DNA of 12,091 bases, taken from NCBI GenBank assembly GCA_028706795.1, contig JAQTVK010000013.1, forward strand, positions 1-12,091, in the 5' to 3' direction. Below, in pieces: positions 5,515-12,091 of this stretch. Under the pieces are notes generated by a model that was not told where the DNA came from, searched no databases, and saw only the letters and a list, made by a program, of their open reading frames with translations. The position numbers and the translations under genes were made by a program. Source of the stretch: Candidatus Omnitrophota bacterium. GTDB lineage: Bacteria; Omnitrophota; Gorgyraeia; Pluralincolimonadales; Pluralincolimonadaceae. Numbering within the stretch: the stretch's first letter is position 1; every line of letters begins with the position of its first letter.

Positions 5515-6527
5515 TGCTCGATAAGATCAACGCACTCGAGGCCGATGCAAAAAGCGAGATTAAAACGGCCGGCGATTCGAAGGCGCTGGATGATCTTAGG
5601 ATAAAGTACCTGGGCAGGAAAGGCCTGGTCACCGAGATGCTCGGCGGGATCGCGTCTTTGCCGCCCGAAGAGAAACCCCGCCTCGGTAAAGAACTGAACG
5701 CCCTGAAGATGCGGCTCGACGAGGCACTCAGGTCAAGGCAGGCGGAACTTTCAAGGTCGCCTGTGATGCCGAAGGATTTCGCGGACCTGACCCTTCCGGG
5801 CTTCAGGCCGCAGGCCGGCTCAAAGCATCCCCTGACAAAGACAATAGACGATATCTGCTCTATCTTCCTCGGCATGGGTTTCAAGATAGTCGAGGGCCCT
5901 GAGATAGAGACCGAGTTCTATAATTTCGAAGCCCTCAATATCGCGCTCGACCATCCTTCGCGCGACGCGTTCGACACATTCTACATAAAAAACCAGTATT
6001 TGCTGCGGAGCCATACCTCGCCTGTGCAGGTGAGGTTCATGGAGGAGGAAAAGCCGCCGTTCAAGATAATCGTCCCGGGCAGGGTATACCGTCCCGACGC
6101 GGTCGATGCGTCGCACTCTTTCATGTTCCACCAGGTCGAAGGCCTCGTTGCGGGCGATGGCGTGACATTTGCCGACCTCAAGGGCGCGTTAAGCGTATTT
6201 TTGAAGGGTTATTTCGGGGCGGATGCGAAAGTCCGGTTCCGCCCGCATTATTTCCCGTTCACCGAGCCGAGCGCCGAGGTCGATGTCTCATGCTTCATCT
6301 GCGGCGGGAAAGGATGCAGCGTCTGCGGGAGGAAGGGATGGCTCGAGATACTCGGTTGCGGCATGGTCCATCCGAACGTATTCAAGGCGGTAAAGTATAA
6401 TCCCGAAAAAGTCACCGGGTTCGCGTTCGGCATGGGAGTCGAACGCATCGCGATGCTCAAATACGGCATCAACGACATGCGCCTCTTCTTCGAGAACGAT
6501 ATGCGCTTTTTGGAACAGTTCCGATGA
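5514..6527 (+). CDS. pheS: Phenylalanyl-tRNA synthetase alpha subunit
   Basis: This 337-residue subunit holds the catalytic site of the heterotetrameric PheRS that charges tRNA-Phe. The N-terminal coiled-coil arm is at about residues 1-85. Class II core motifs follow: LLRSHTSPVQVRFM (about 163-176), VPGRVYRPDAVDASHSFMFHQVEG (motif 2 region, about 187-210), FPFTEPSAEVDV, and the motif 3 end GFAFGMGVERIAML (about 302-315). A four-cysteine cluster, Cys260, Cys263, Cys268 and Cys271 (CxxCx4CxxC), probably binds a metal and is found in many bacterial PheS proteins. The ATG overlaps the rplT stop and has only a weak GAAGAAG purine stretch upstream, consistent with coupling. pheT follows after a 52-nt gap that contains a small hairpin. 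Confidence 0.97.
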   Translation: MLDKINALEADAKSEIKTAGDSKALDDLRIKYLGRKGLVTEMLGGIASLPPEEKPRLGKELNALKMRLDEALRSRQAELSRSPVMPKDFADLTLPGFRPQAGSKHPLTKTIDDICSIFLGMGFKIVEGPEIETEFYNFEALNIALDHPSRDAFDTFYIKNQYLLRSHTSPVQVRFMEEEKPPFKIIVPGRVYRPDAVDASHSFMFHQVEGLVAGDGVTFADLKGALSVFLKGYFGADAKVRFRPHYFPFTEPSAEVDVSCFICGGKGCSVCGRKGWLEILGCGMVHPNVFKAVKYNPEKVTGFAFGMGVERIAMLKYGINDMRLFFENDMRFLEQFR

Positions 6528-6541
6528 ACCCCTTCGCACAT

Positions 6542-6560
6542 GCTCAGGGTCATCCTGGGC
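6542..6560 (+). other. Small hairpin between pheS and pheT
   Basis: GCTCAGG (6542-6548) pairs with CCTGGGC (6554-6560), 7 bp with one T-G wobble, around a GTCAT loop. There is no following T-run, so it is not an obvious terminator. It lies 19 nt before the pheT start, in the only gap over 30 nt between infC and ccdA. Confidence 0.4.
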
Positions 6561-6579
6561 TACTTGAAAGAAGCAGCGG

Positions 6580-8628
6580 ATGAGGATTTCATATAGCTGG
6601 TTAAAAGAATATATTAATTTCAGCGCCAAGCCCAAGGACCTGGCCGATAAACTCACTATGGCCGGGCTCGAGATAAAGGGCGTGGACGAAAAGGACGGCG
6701 ATTTTATCTATGAAGCCGAGGTTACCTCGAACAGGCCTGATTGGCTCTGCCTTTACGGGATCGCGCGCGAGATACAGGCGCTCTATGGATCAAGACTCAA
6801 ACCCGTAAAAGCAGCCCTTCCGAAGTCTGCGAGACCGGGGAAACCGTCGATAACGATAGAAGACAAAAAAGGCTGCGCCAGATACGTAGGGATCGCGATC
6901 GACGGAATCCGGCCCGCAGCCTCGTCGAAGGGCCTCGCGCAGAAGATAGAGAATGCCGGGATGCGGCAGGTAAACAATGTAGCGGATATAACAAATTTCT
7001 GCATGTTTGAATCCGGACAGCCGCTCCACGCCTTCGACTATGATAAATTGGACGGCGGGAAGATAATCGTCAGGAGGGCGCGTAAAGGCGAGGAGATAAT
7101 TACCATAGACGGGGTAAAACGCGCGCTCGACGAGAATATCCTCGTCATAGCTGACGCGAAAAGGCCGGTAGCGATCGCCGGGATAATGGGCGGGAGGGAT
7201 ACCGAGGTCGGTTTCTCGACGAAGAAAGTCCTTCTCGAGAGCGCGTATTTTGACCCGGCCCTGATACGCCGGGCCGCGAAAAGGCTCGGGATCTCCAGCG
7301 AGGCCTCATATAGGTTTGAAAGGAACGTGGACATCGGCGGATGCCTGGCCGCGGCGGAAAGGGCGGCATCATTGATATGTGAGGCCGCTAAGGCGAAGTC
7401 GATCTCTAATCCCTCGGATGTGGGGGCAAAAGGGCCGGGCGAAATAAAGATAACATTGAGGATGTCGAGGGCGAATAAAGTCCTCGGGACGGATATATCC
7501 GCCTCAAAATGCGCCTCAATACTTAAAAGCCTCGGGCTGGGCGTAAAATCCAAGGGTAAGGACGCGCTTACGATCTCGGTCCCTTCTTTCAGGAGAGACC
7601 TCAGGGAAGAAGTCGACTTGATAGAAGAGATATCCCGCATATACGGCTATGATAATATACCGGAGACTCTTTCAAGGATACAGCTCTGGGGCAAGGGTCC
7701 CCAGAAGAGCCGCGACAGGATAATAGAAGAGGCGGTAAGGGAGGCCCTGACCGGCGCAGGATTGAATGAGGCAATCACCTACTCGTTAAGGTGCAAGGAC
7801 CTTTTTGTCCAACAGGCATTGAGCATGACCGACAGCCAGGTACTAAAGGTCCAGAACCCGCTGAGCTCGGAATCGGAGGCCCTTCGCCCCGTCCTGATAT
7901 GCGGGATGCTGGATGTCGTCGCGTATAATCTCAACAGGAAGGTCCCTGACGTAAAGATATTCGAGATCGGGAAATCATATTTTTATAAGGGCGGCGACGT
8001 GCCTTCCGAAAAAGGGGTTTTGGCGCTCGCCATGTGCGGGATGAAAGAGAAAAACTGGCACAGGAAAGAGGCGGTCGACATATTCGACCTTAAGGGGATA
8101 ATCGAAGCGCTCTTTTCGAAACTTGGGATCGCGGGATATGAATTCGAGGTAAAGCCGCTTCCTTTATTTTCGCCGGCGGCGTCGGCCGTCGTAAAGATCA
8201 ATGGGAAAGAGATAGGCGTCTTGGGTAAAGTCGACAAGGCATTCCTTGACAGATATGATATAAAAGGCAACGTATTCGTAAGCGAACTGGCGCTCGAGGC
8301 GGTATATTCGCACGCCGGGCTTGAACATAAATTCTCCGGGCTTCCGAGATACCCGTCGTCATCGCGGGACATATCGCTTATAGTCGACGACAAAGTCTCG
8401 AATAAGGATATCGTCGGGACTATCAAAGAGGCTTGCGGCGACCTGGCGGTCGATGTCAGCCCGTTCGACCTTTACCGGGGGGAACAGGTGCCCAAGGGAT
8501 GCAAGAGTATCCTGTATTCCGTGGAATACAGGGCGCCTGACAGGACATTGACCGACGGGGAAGTCAACTCCCTCGACAGGAAGGTCCGCGAGGCGCTGGT
8601 CCAGAGATTTAACGCCAAGATACGGTAA
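6580..8628 (+). CDS. pheT: Phenylalanyl-tRNA synthetase beta subunit without the OB-fold insert
   Basis: This is the non-catalytic partner of PheS, which supplies editing and tRNA contacts. It has 682 residues where typical bacterial PheT has about 790-800. The N-terminus MRISYSWLKEYINF...LADKLTMAGLEIKGVDEKDG is normal, but at about residue 40 it passes straight into IYEAEVTSNRPDWLCLYGIAREI. The roughly 110-residue tRNA-binding OB (EMAP-II-like) domain that normally sits between these parts is missing. All else is present: B3/4 editing domain (about 100-240, with QPLHAFDYDKLDGG and GIMGG), B5 domain (about 285-350, ending EEISRIYGYDNIPETL), the catalytic-like core, and the C-terminal ferredoxin-like anticodon-binding domain (from GLPRYPSSSRDISLIV). 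No frame disruption is visible, so this looks like a natural compact form. The start has a poor ribosome binding site; MRISYSWL fits the family start. Confidence 0.96.
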   Translation: MRISYSWLKEYINFSAKPKDLADKLTMAGLEIKGVDEKDGDFIYEAEVTSNRPDWLCLYGIAREIQALYGSRLKPVKAALPKSARPGKPSITIEDKKGCARYVGIAIDGIRPAASSKGLAQKIENAGMRQVNNVADITNFCMFESGQPLHAFDYDKLDGGKIIVRRARKGEEIITIDGVKRALDENILVIADAKRPVAIAGIMGGRDTEVGFSTKKVLLESAYFDPALIRRAAKRLGISSEASYRFERNVDIGGCLAAAERAASLICEAAKAKSISNPSDVGAKGPGEIKITLRMSRANKVLGTDISASKCASILKSLGLGVKSKGKDALTISVPSFRRDLREEVDLIEEISRIYGYDNIPETLSRIQLWGKGPQKSRDRIIEEAVREALTGAGLNEAITYSLRCKDLFVQQALSMTDSQVLKVQNPLSSESEALRPVLICGMLDVVAYNLNRKVPDVKIFEIGKSYFYKGGDVPSEKGVLALAMCGMKEKNWHRKEAVDIFDLKGIIEALFSKLGIAGYEFEVKPLPLFSPAASAVVKINGKEIGVLGKVDKAFLDRYDIKGNVFVSELALEAVYSHAGLEHKFSGLPRYPSSSRDISLIVDDKVSNKDIVGTIKEACGDLAVDVSPFDLYRGEQVPKGCKSILYSVEYRAPDRTLTDGEVNSLDRKVREALVQRFNAKIR

Positions 8629-8642
8629 TTTCCGGTTTACAT

Positions 8643-9980
8643 ATGGCAGATACCCACCTGAAGAAAGACCTGTTTGAGAAGAAAAAAAGGGATTCCTCCA
8701 AGCCCGAACCTCTCGCCGTAAGGATGAGGCCCCGCGCCCTGAAGGAGTTCACGGGGCAGGGCCATATCATCGGGCCGGGAAAACTCCTTACCCGCGCGAT
8801 AGAAGCGGATACGATAGTGTCGCTCGTGCTTTACGGCCCTCCCGGGACAGGAAAGACCACCCTTGCCCATGTAGTCTCGAACGCCACAAAGGCTGAGTTC
8901 GTCCAATTAAATGCCACTACCTCTAACGTCCAGGAATTAAGGAAGGAGATCGAGGCAGCGAAACAGCGCCGGGCCCTTTACGACAAGAAGACTATACTCT
9001 TCATCGACGAGATACACAGGTTCAATAAGGCGCAGCAGGACGTCCTGATGCCGGATGTGGAAGCGGGCGTCGTGGTCCTGATAGGCGCGACTACATACAA
9101 TCCTTTCTTCTCGATAGTGGCGCCGCTCATCTCGCGTTCGCTCGTCTTCGAGTTAAAGCCGCTTTCAGATGCGGATATCATGACGATATTGAACAACGCG
9201 CTCAGGGACAAGGAGCGCGGGCTGGGCGATATGCCCGTGAAGATAGAAAGCGATGCGCTTAAGTTTTTGGCCAAGCTCTCCGAGGGCGACGCGCGACGGG
9301 CGCTGAACGCGCTGGAGCTCGCGGCCCTTACGACCCCGAAGTCCAAGGACGGGGCGGTAAACATTACCCTGCAGGCCGCAGAGGAATGCATACAGAAGAA
9401 AGCCGTCGTATACGACAGGGACGAAGACGGCCATTATGACACCATATCCGCCTTCATAAAGTCCATGCGCGGTTCCGATCCGGACGCCGCGCTATATTGG
9501 CTTGCAAAGATGCTATATGCGGGCGAAGACCCCAGGTTTATCGCGCGCCGCATCGTGATATGCGCGGCAGAGGATGTCGGCCTCGCCGACCCGCAGGCGA
9601 TAGTCATGGCCAACGCGGCATTGCAGATATCGGAATTCGTAGGGCTTCCCGAAGCCAGGATCCCCCTCGCCGAGGCGACGGTCTATATCGCGTGCGCGCC
9701 GAAATCGAACGCGGCTTATCTTGGGGTGGAGAAGGCGTTAAAGGACGTTGAGGAAGGCAGGGTCATGGAAGTGCCCGCGCATTTGAAAGACGCCTCGATG
9801 GATTCCGAGGCCCTGGGCCACGGCAAAGGATACAAGTACGCCCACGATTATAAAGGGCATTTCGTCGAGCAGGAGTATATGCCTAAGAAGACGGTATATT
9901 ATGAGCCGACAGATATAGGTTTTGAGAAACAATTTAAGGAACGCCTGGAGACATTGTGGAAAAAAAGACAAAAGCCATAG
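8643..9980 (+). CDS. rarA: Replication-associated recombination protein A (AAA+ ATPase)
   Basis: This 445-residue protein is a RarA/MgsA ATPase, a relative of clamp-loader subunits and eukaryotic WRNIP1 that acts at stalled replication forks. Walker A is GPPGTGKTT at 65-73. Walker B is ILFIDEIHRFNKAQQD at 118-133. Sensor 1 is GATTYNPFF at 148-156 and the arginine finger region is LISRS at 162-166. The C-terminal half carries family signatures: YDRDEDGHYDTISAFIKSMRGSDPDAALYWLAKML, then AAEDVGLADPQA, and the end segment PAHLKDAS. Length matches the family. The start lies 14 nt after pheT and shows no clear Shine-Dalgarno; it may depend on coupling. The last 25 nt overlap the next gene. Its position behind pheT is an operon accident rather than a shared pathway, as far as I can tell. 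Confidence 0.96.
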   Translation: MADTHLKKDLFEKKKRDSSKPEPLAVRMRPRALKEFTGQGHIIGPGKLLTRAIEADTIVSLVLYGPPGTGKTTLAHVVSNATKAEFVQLNATTSNVQELRKEIEAAKQRRALYDKKTILFIDEIHRFNKAQQDVLMPDVEAGVVVLIGATTYNPFFSIVAPLISRSLVFELKPLSDADIMTILNNALRDKERGLGDMPVKIESDALKFLAKLSEGDARRALNALELAALTTPKSKDGAVNITLQAAEECIQKKAVVYDRDEDGHYDTISAFIKSMRGSDPDAALYWLAKMLYAGEDPRFIARRIVICAAEDVGLADPQAIVMANAALQISEFVGLPEARIPLAEATVYIACAPKSNAAYLGVEKALKDVEEGRVMEVPAHLKDASMDSEALGHGKGYKYAHDYKGHFVEQEYMPKKTVYYEPTDIGFEKQFKERLETLWKKRQKP

Positions 9981-10966
9981 GATTGTTGAGCGGCGGGCTG
10001 GATTCGATCGTCGCCTCGCGGCTTATCCTGGACCAGGGCATAAAAGTAGAGGCGCTGAATTTCGTGACGGCGTTTTGCACCTGCACTTCCAAGGGGTCGG
10101 GCTGCCTGGCCTCGCAGAAGGCCGCAGACCAGCTCGGCATCCCGTTAAAGGTCGTGGACATCTCCGAGGAGATCCTCGACGTCGTGAAACACCCGAAGTT
10201 CGGCTACGGCAGCGGGATGAACCCGTGCCTCGATTGCCGCATATTCGTATTCAGGAAAGCCAAGGAATATATGCGCGAATCCGGCGCGGATCTTATATTT
10301 ACCGGTGAGGTTCTGGGACAGAGGCCGATGTCGCAGAGGCGGGAGGCGATGAATATCATAGAGCGCGAGTCCGGGCTTAAGGGTTATCTTTTGAGGCCGC
10401 TCTGCGCCAAGCTGTTCCCGCCCACCCTGGCGGAAGAGAAAGGTATCGTCGACAGGGAAAAACTCTTGTCTATTTCCGGGCGCTCAAGGAAAGGGCAGAT
10501 ATCGCTTACGAAGAGGTTCAACATAAAAGATTACCCGTGTTCAAGCGGCGGCTGCCTTTTGACTGACAAGGGTTTCGCCCAGCGCATGAAAGACCTGATG
10601 AAATACAAGCCGGATTTCGGCTTGCCGGACGTCCTCCTGCTGAAATACGGCAGGCATTTCAGGATGTCGCCGTCGGTAAAGCTTGTCGTGGCGAGGGATG
10701 AGAGCGAGAATTTCAGGCTGGCGTCGCTGAAAAATAACAGCGATATCATGTTCCACGCGCAGGACCCGCTCGGGCCGGTCTCGATATTGCGGGGCAGCAC
10801 CGGCGGGGAATTCGTGGATGAGGCCGCGTCGATAACCGCAAGGTATACGCTCGGGAAGGATAACGGAGGCGAGGTAAAGATAAGGTATTTCATGAATCCC
10901 GGAGAAGACAGGTTCCTTAAATCAGGGCCTTGCGGGGAATCCGCGGTCAAGGAGAGGAGGGTTTGA
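9956..10966 (+). CDS. PP-loop ATPase, predicted RNA-thiolation enzyme (ThiI/MnmA-like)
   Basis: This 336-residue protein carries a PP-loop at residues 11-16 (SGGLDS), the AMP-forming signature of tRNA thiolases and related enzymes. NPCLDCR (89-95) resembles the NPC motif around the first catalytic cysteine of MnmA and is followed by ADLIFTGEVLGQRPMSQR, typical of a ThiI-like subgroup lacking the THUMP RNA-binding domain. Further cysteines are at 41, 43, 50, 150, 195, 200 and 326, enough for a disulfide relay or an Fe-S cluster. The C-terminal part (about 220-315) looks like a separate small domain; from family knowledge it may be the NFACT-R-like RNA-binding domain fused to such PP-loop proteins. 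Related proteins are often annotated as a tRNA methyltransferase, which the PP-loop does not support. The likely start is GTG 9956, with TGGAG 5 nt upstream, inside the end of rarA. ccdA follows after 2 nt. Substrate RNA is unknown. Confidence 0.85.
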   Translation: MEKKTKAIGLLSGGLDSIVASRLILDQGIKVEALNFVTAFCTCTSKGSGCLASQKAADQLGIPLKVVDISEEILDVVKHPKFGYGSGMNPCLDCRIFVFRKAKEYMRESGADLIFTGEVLGQRPMSQRREAMNIIERESGLKGYLLRPLCAKLFPPTLAEEKGIVDREKLLSISGRSRKGQISLTKRFNIKDYPCSSGGCLLTDKGFAQRMKDLMKYKPDFGLPDVLLLKYGRHFRMSPSVKLVVARDESENFRLASLKNNSDIMFHAQDPLGPVSILRGSTGGEFVDEAASITARYTLGKDNGGEVKIRYFMNPGEDRFLKSGPCGESAVKERRV

Positions 10967-10968
10967 CC

Positions 10969-11703
10969 ATGAATAGCGGCACGGAATCGGTAAGTTTTAT
11001 AGCCGCTTTTGTAGCCGGTTTACTGTCGTTCCTTTCCCCTTGCGTATTGCCCCTTATTCCGTCTTACATATCGTATATTACCGGCATCACGTTCGGAGAG
11101 CTTACGCAGGAAACGCTGCCGAAAAGGATAAGGTTCCTGACTGCGGCACATTCCCTGCTCTTCATACTCGGGTTTACCATAGTTTTTATGCTCCTGGGGT
11201 TGTCGCTGACTTTCGCGGGCGGGCTGGTGTCCCAGCACAGGCAGGTAATAAGCAAGATAGGCGGCGTCATAATAATCATCTTCGGGCTTAGCATAACAGG
11301 GGTAATAAACCTGGCCTTCCTGCAGAAGGAGAAGAAGGTCGAGGTCAAATCAAGGCCTGTAGGCTATTTCGGGTCCCTCCTTATAGGGGCGACTTTCGCG
11401 CTCGGCTGGACGCCGTGCGTCGGGCCGCTTTTGGCATCAATATTGCTTTTGAGCTCGACCGAAAAAGAGATAATGAGAGGGGCCATGCTCCTCTTCTCTT
11501 ATTCCCTCGGGCTGGCCTTGCCTTTCTTCATTTCAAGCATACTTATCAACAACTTCCTGGCCTACTTTAAGGCCTTAAAGAAGTACCTGAGGGCGGTATC
11601 CGTCATTACGGGTATATTCCTGATAATCGTGGGCGTAATGATATTCACGAACTCGTTCGGCGCACTCGCGGGTTGGTTCGAAAGGCTGTTTTTGAGGCCG
11701 TAA
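10969..11703 (+). CDS. ccdA: Cytochrome c biogenesis protein CcdA (thiol-disulfide carrier)
   Basis: This 244-residue membrane protein passes reducing equivalents from cytoplasmic thioredoxin across the inner membrane to extracytoplasmic thiol proteins. Six hydrophobic segments are visible, at about residues 8-38, 58-84, 96-118, 133-162, 172-197 and 208-230. The two redox cysteines are in the expected places: Cys25 in LSPCVLPLIPSY and Cys150 in GWTPCVGPLLAS. Length agrees with short CcdA proteins. I chose ATG 10969 because AGGAGG (10955-10960) sits 8 nt before it, within the end of the upstream gene; an in-frame TTG at 10930 would add a charged, non-hydrophobic extension with no good ribosome binding site. 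It follows the PP-loop gene by 2 nt and is probably co-expressed. No partner such as ResA/TlpA or ResB/CcsA is visible, so its client here is unknown. Confidence 0.93.
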   Translation: MNSGTESVSFIAAFVAGLLSFLSPCVLPLIPSYISYITGITFGELTQETLPKRIRFLTAAHSLLFILGFTIVFMLLGLSLTFAGGLVSQHRQVISKIGGVIIIIFGLSITGVINLAFLQKEKKVEVKSRPVGYFGSLLIGATFALGWTPCVGPLLASILLLSSTEKEIMRGAMLLFSYSLGLALPFFISSILINNFLAYFKALKKYLRAVSVITGIFLIIVGVMIFTNSFGALAGWFERLFLRP

Positions 11704-11720
11704 TTTTAGGGCATTTTCCC

Positions 11721-11748
11721 TTGACTTAACGGCATTTTAACTTATAAT
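11721..11748 (+). promoter_or_regulatory. Sigma70-type promoter of the cyclo-ligase gene
   Basis: The -35 box TTGACT (11721-11726) and a perfect -10 box TATAAT (11743-11748) are 16 bp apart. Only six bases separate the -10 box from the ATG at 11755, so transcription should begin at or very near the A of the start codon. Confidence 0.8.
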
Positions 11749-11754
11749 AAATAG

Positions 11755-12091
11755 ATGGTACATAAGCTAAAACAGAACCTTAGAGAAAATATCCTTAGAA
11801 GGTTAAAAACCCAAAAGGAGGTTGAAAGGCATAGTAGGAGCCTCGCTATAAAGAGGAGGCTTTTGTCGTTGCCCGAGTTCAGAAGGGCAAATGTAATAAT
11901 GTTTTACGTCTCGAAAGACGGCGAAGTTGAGACGATGCCGATGATCGAGGCGGCTTTGGAACGTGGTAAGGCAGTGCTTGTGCCGGTCATAAAAGTGAGA
12001 AAGAAAAAAATGGTGGTATCCGAGATAATGGATCCCAATAAAGATCTGGTTAGAGGCCCTTACGGGATTTATCAGCCTAAGGCGCATTTTG
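11755..12091 (+). CDS. 5-formyltetrahydrofolate cyclo-ligase, 5' part, probably leaderless
   Basis: The frame is open from ATG 11755 to the window edge, giving 112 residues of what is usually a 180-200-residue protein. This enzyme (MTHFS) uses ATP to convert 5-formyl-THF to 5,10-methenyl-THF, returning it to the folate pool. The visible part fits the family N-terminus: a basic helix (LKQNLRENILRRLK), a second helix ending LLSLPEFRRANVIMFYVS, then GEVETMPMIEAALERGKAVLVPVI and, near the edge, GPYGIYQP. The C-terminal glycine-rich phosphate loop lies outside the window. There is no Shine-Dalgarno before the ATG: the sequence there is the promoter -10 box itself. No start codon with a better ribosome binding site fits the family N-terminus, so a leaderless transcript is the simplest reading. 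Confidence 0.87.
   Translation, partial: MVHKLKQNLRENILRRLKTQKEVERHSRSLAIKRRLLSLPEFRRANVIMFYVSKDGEVETMPMIEAALERGKAVLVPVIKVRKKKMVVSEIMDPNKDLVRGPYGIYQPKAHF

Noticed and set aside
10930..10968. TTG start adding 13 residues to CcdA
   Set aside because: The added residues are charged and glycine-rich, lie inside the upstream gene's end, and the AGGAGG at 10955-10960 fits ATG 10969 exactly.
1..12091. CRISPR array, insertion sequence, phage genes or attachment site at the tRNA
   Set aside because: No regularly spaced repeats, transposase or integrase coding, or duplicated tRNA 3' end was seen; the tRNA is followed directly by thrS.

Overview
The window is a bacterial chromosome segment with every gene on the + strand. 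It has two blocks: an accessory region of carbohydrate and envelope genes (about 1-2450) and a conserved translation operon (about 2460-11703). A new transcription unit begins at the right edge. A LacI-type regulator, a PEP-CTERM exported protein and a moderate GC content fit a Gram-negative-type bacterium. My guess is Candidatus Omnitrophota or a PVC-related lineage, based on overall protein character only; no 16S or marker search was possible.

Left block: the end of a beta-rich, probably carbohydrate-binding protein (1-438) is followed 3 nt later by a LacI/GalR repressor (442-1470). Next is a monocistronic gene with a near-consensus sigma70 promoter (1522-1550), a roughly 150-nt 5'UTR and a strong ribosome binding site. 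It encodes a 201-residue protein with a signal peptide and a C-terminal PEP-CTERM sorting signal. Two operator-like copies of AAACACGTnTCGA flank its 5'UTR. The first lies just downstream of the predicted start of transcription, the classical position for a LacI operator. Two hairpin terminators close this unit.

Translation block: a second near-consensus promoter (2460-2488) drives tRNA-Val(GAC), then thrS, infC, rpmI, rplT, pheS and pheT. The tRNA CCA end is only 14 nt from the thrS start codon, which has no Shine-Dalgarno sequence. infC almost certainly starts at a non-canonical AUC behind a nearly perfect 12-nt Shine-Dalgarno sequence, as expected for IF3 autocontrol. ThrRS lacks its N-terminal TGS domain and PheRS beta lacks the inserted OB-fold tRNA-binding domain, so two neighbouring synthetases are trimmed of accessory RNA-contact modules.

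The operon appears to continue, with tight spacing, into rarA (replication-fork AAA+ ATPase), a cysteine-rich PP-loop ATPase resembling RNA-thiolation enzymes (start overlapping rarA by 25 nt), and ccdA (membrane thiol-disulfide carrier). A third promoter (11721-11748) lies so close to the following ATG (11755) that the last gene, a 5-formyltetrahydrofolate cyclo-ligase cut by the window edge, is probably read from a leaderless mRNA.

I did not find a CRISPR array, phage, transposon or an entirely new multi-gene defence system. The most interesting points concern translation initiation and regulation (tRNA-thrS junction, AUC start, leaderless start), the two domain-stripped synthetases, the PP-loop protein, and the putative LacI/PEP-CTERM circuit.
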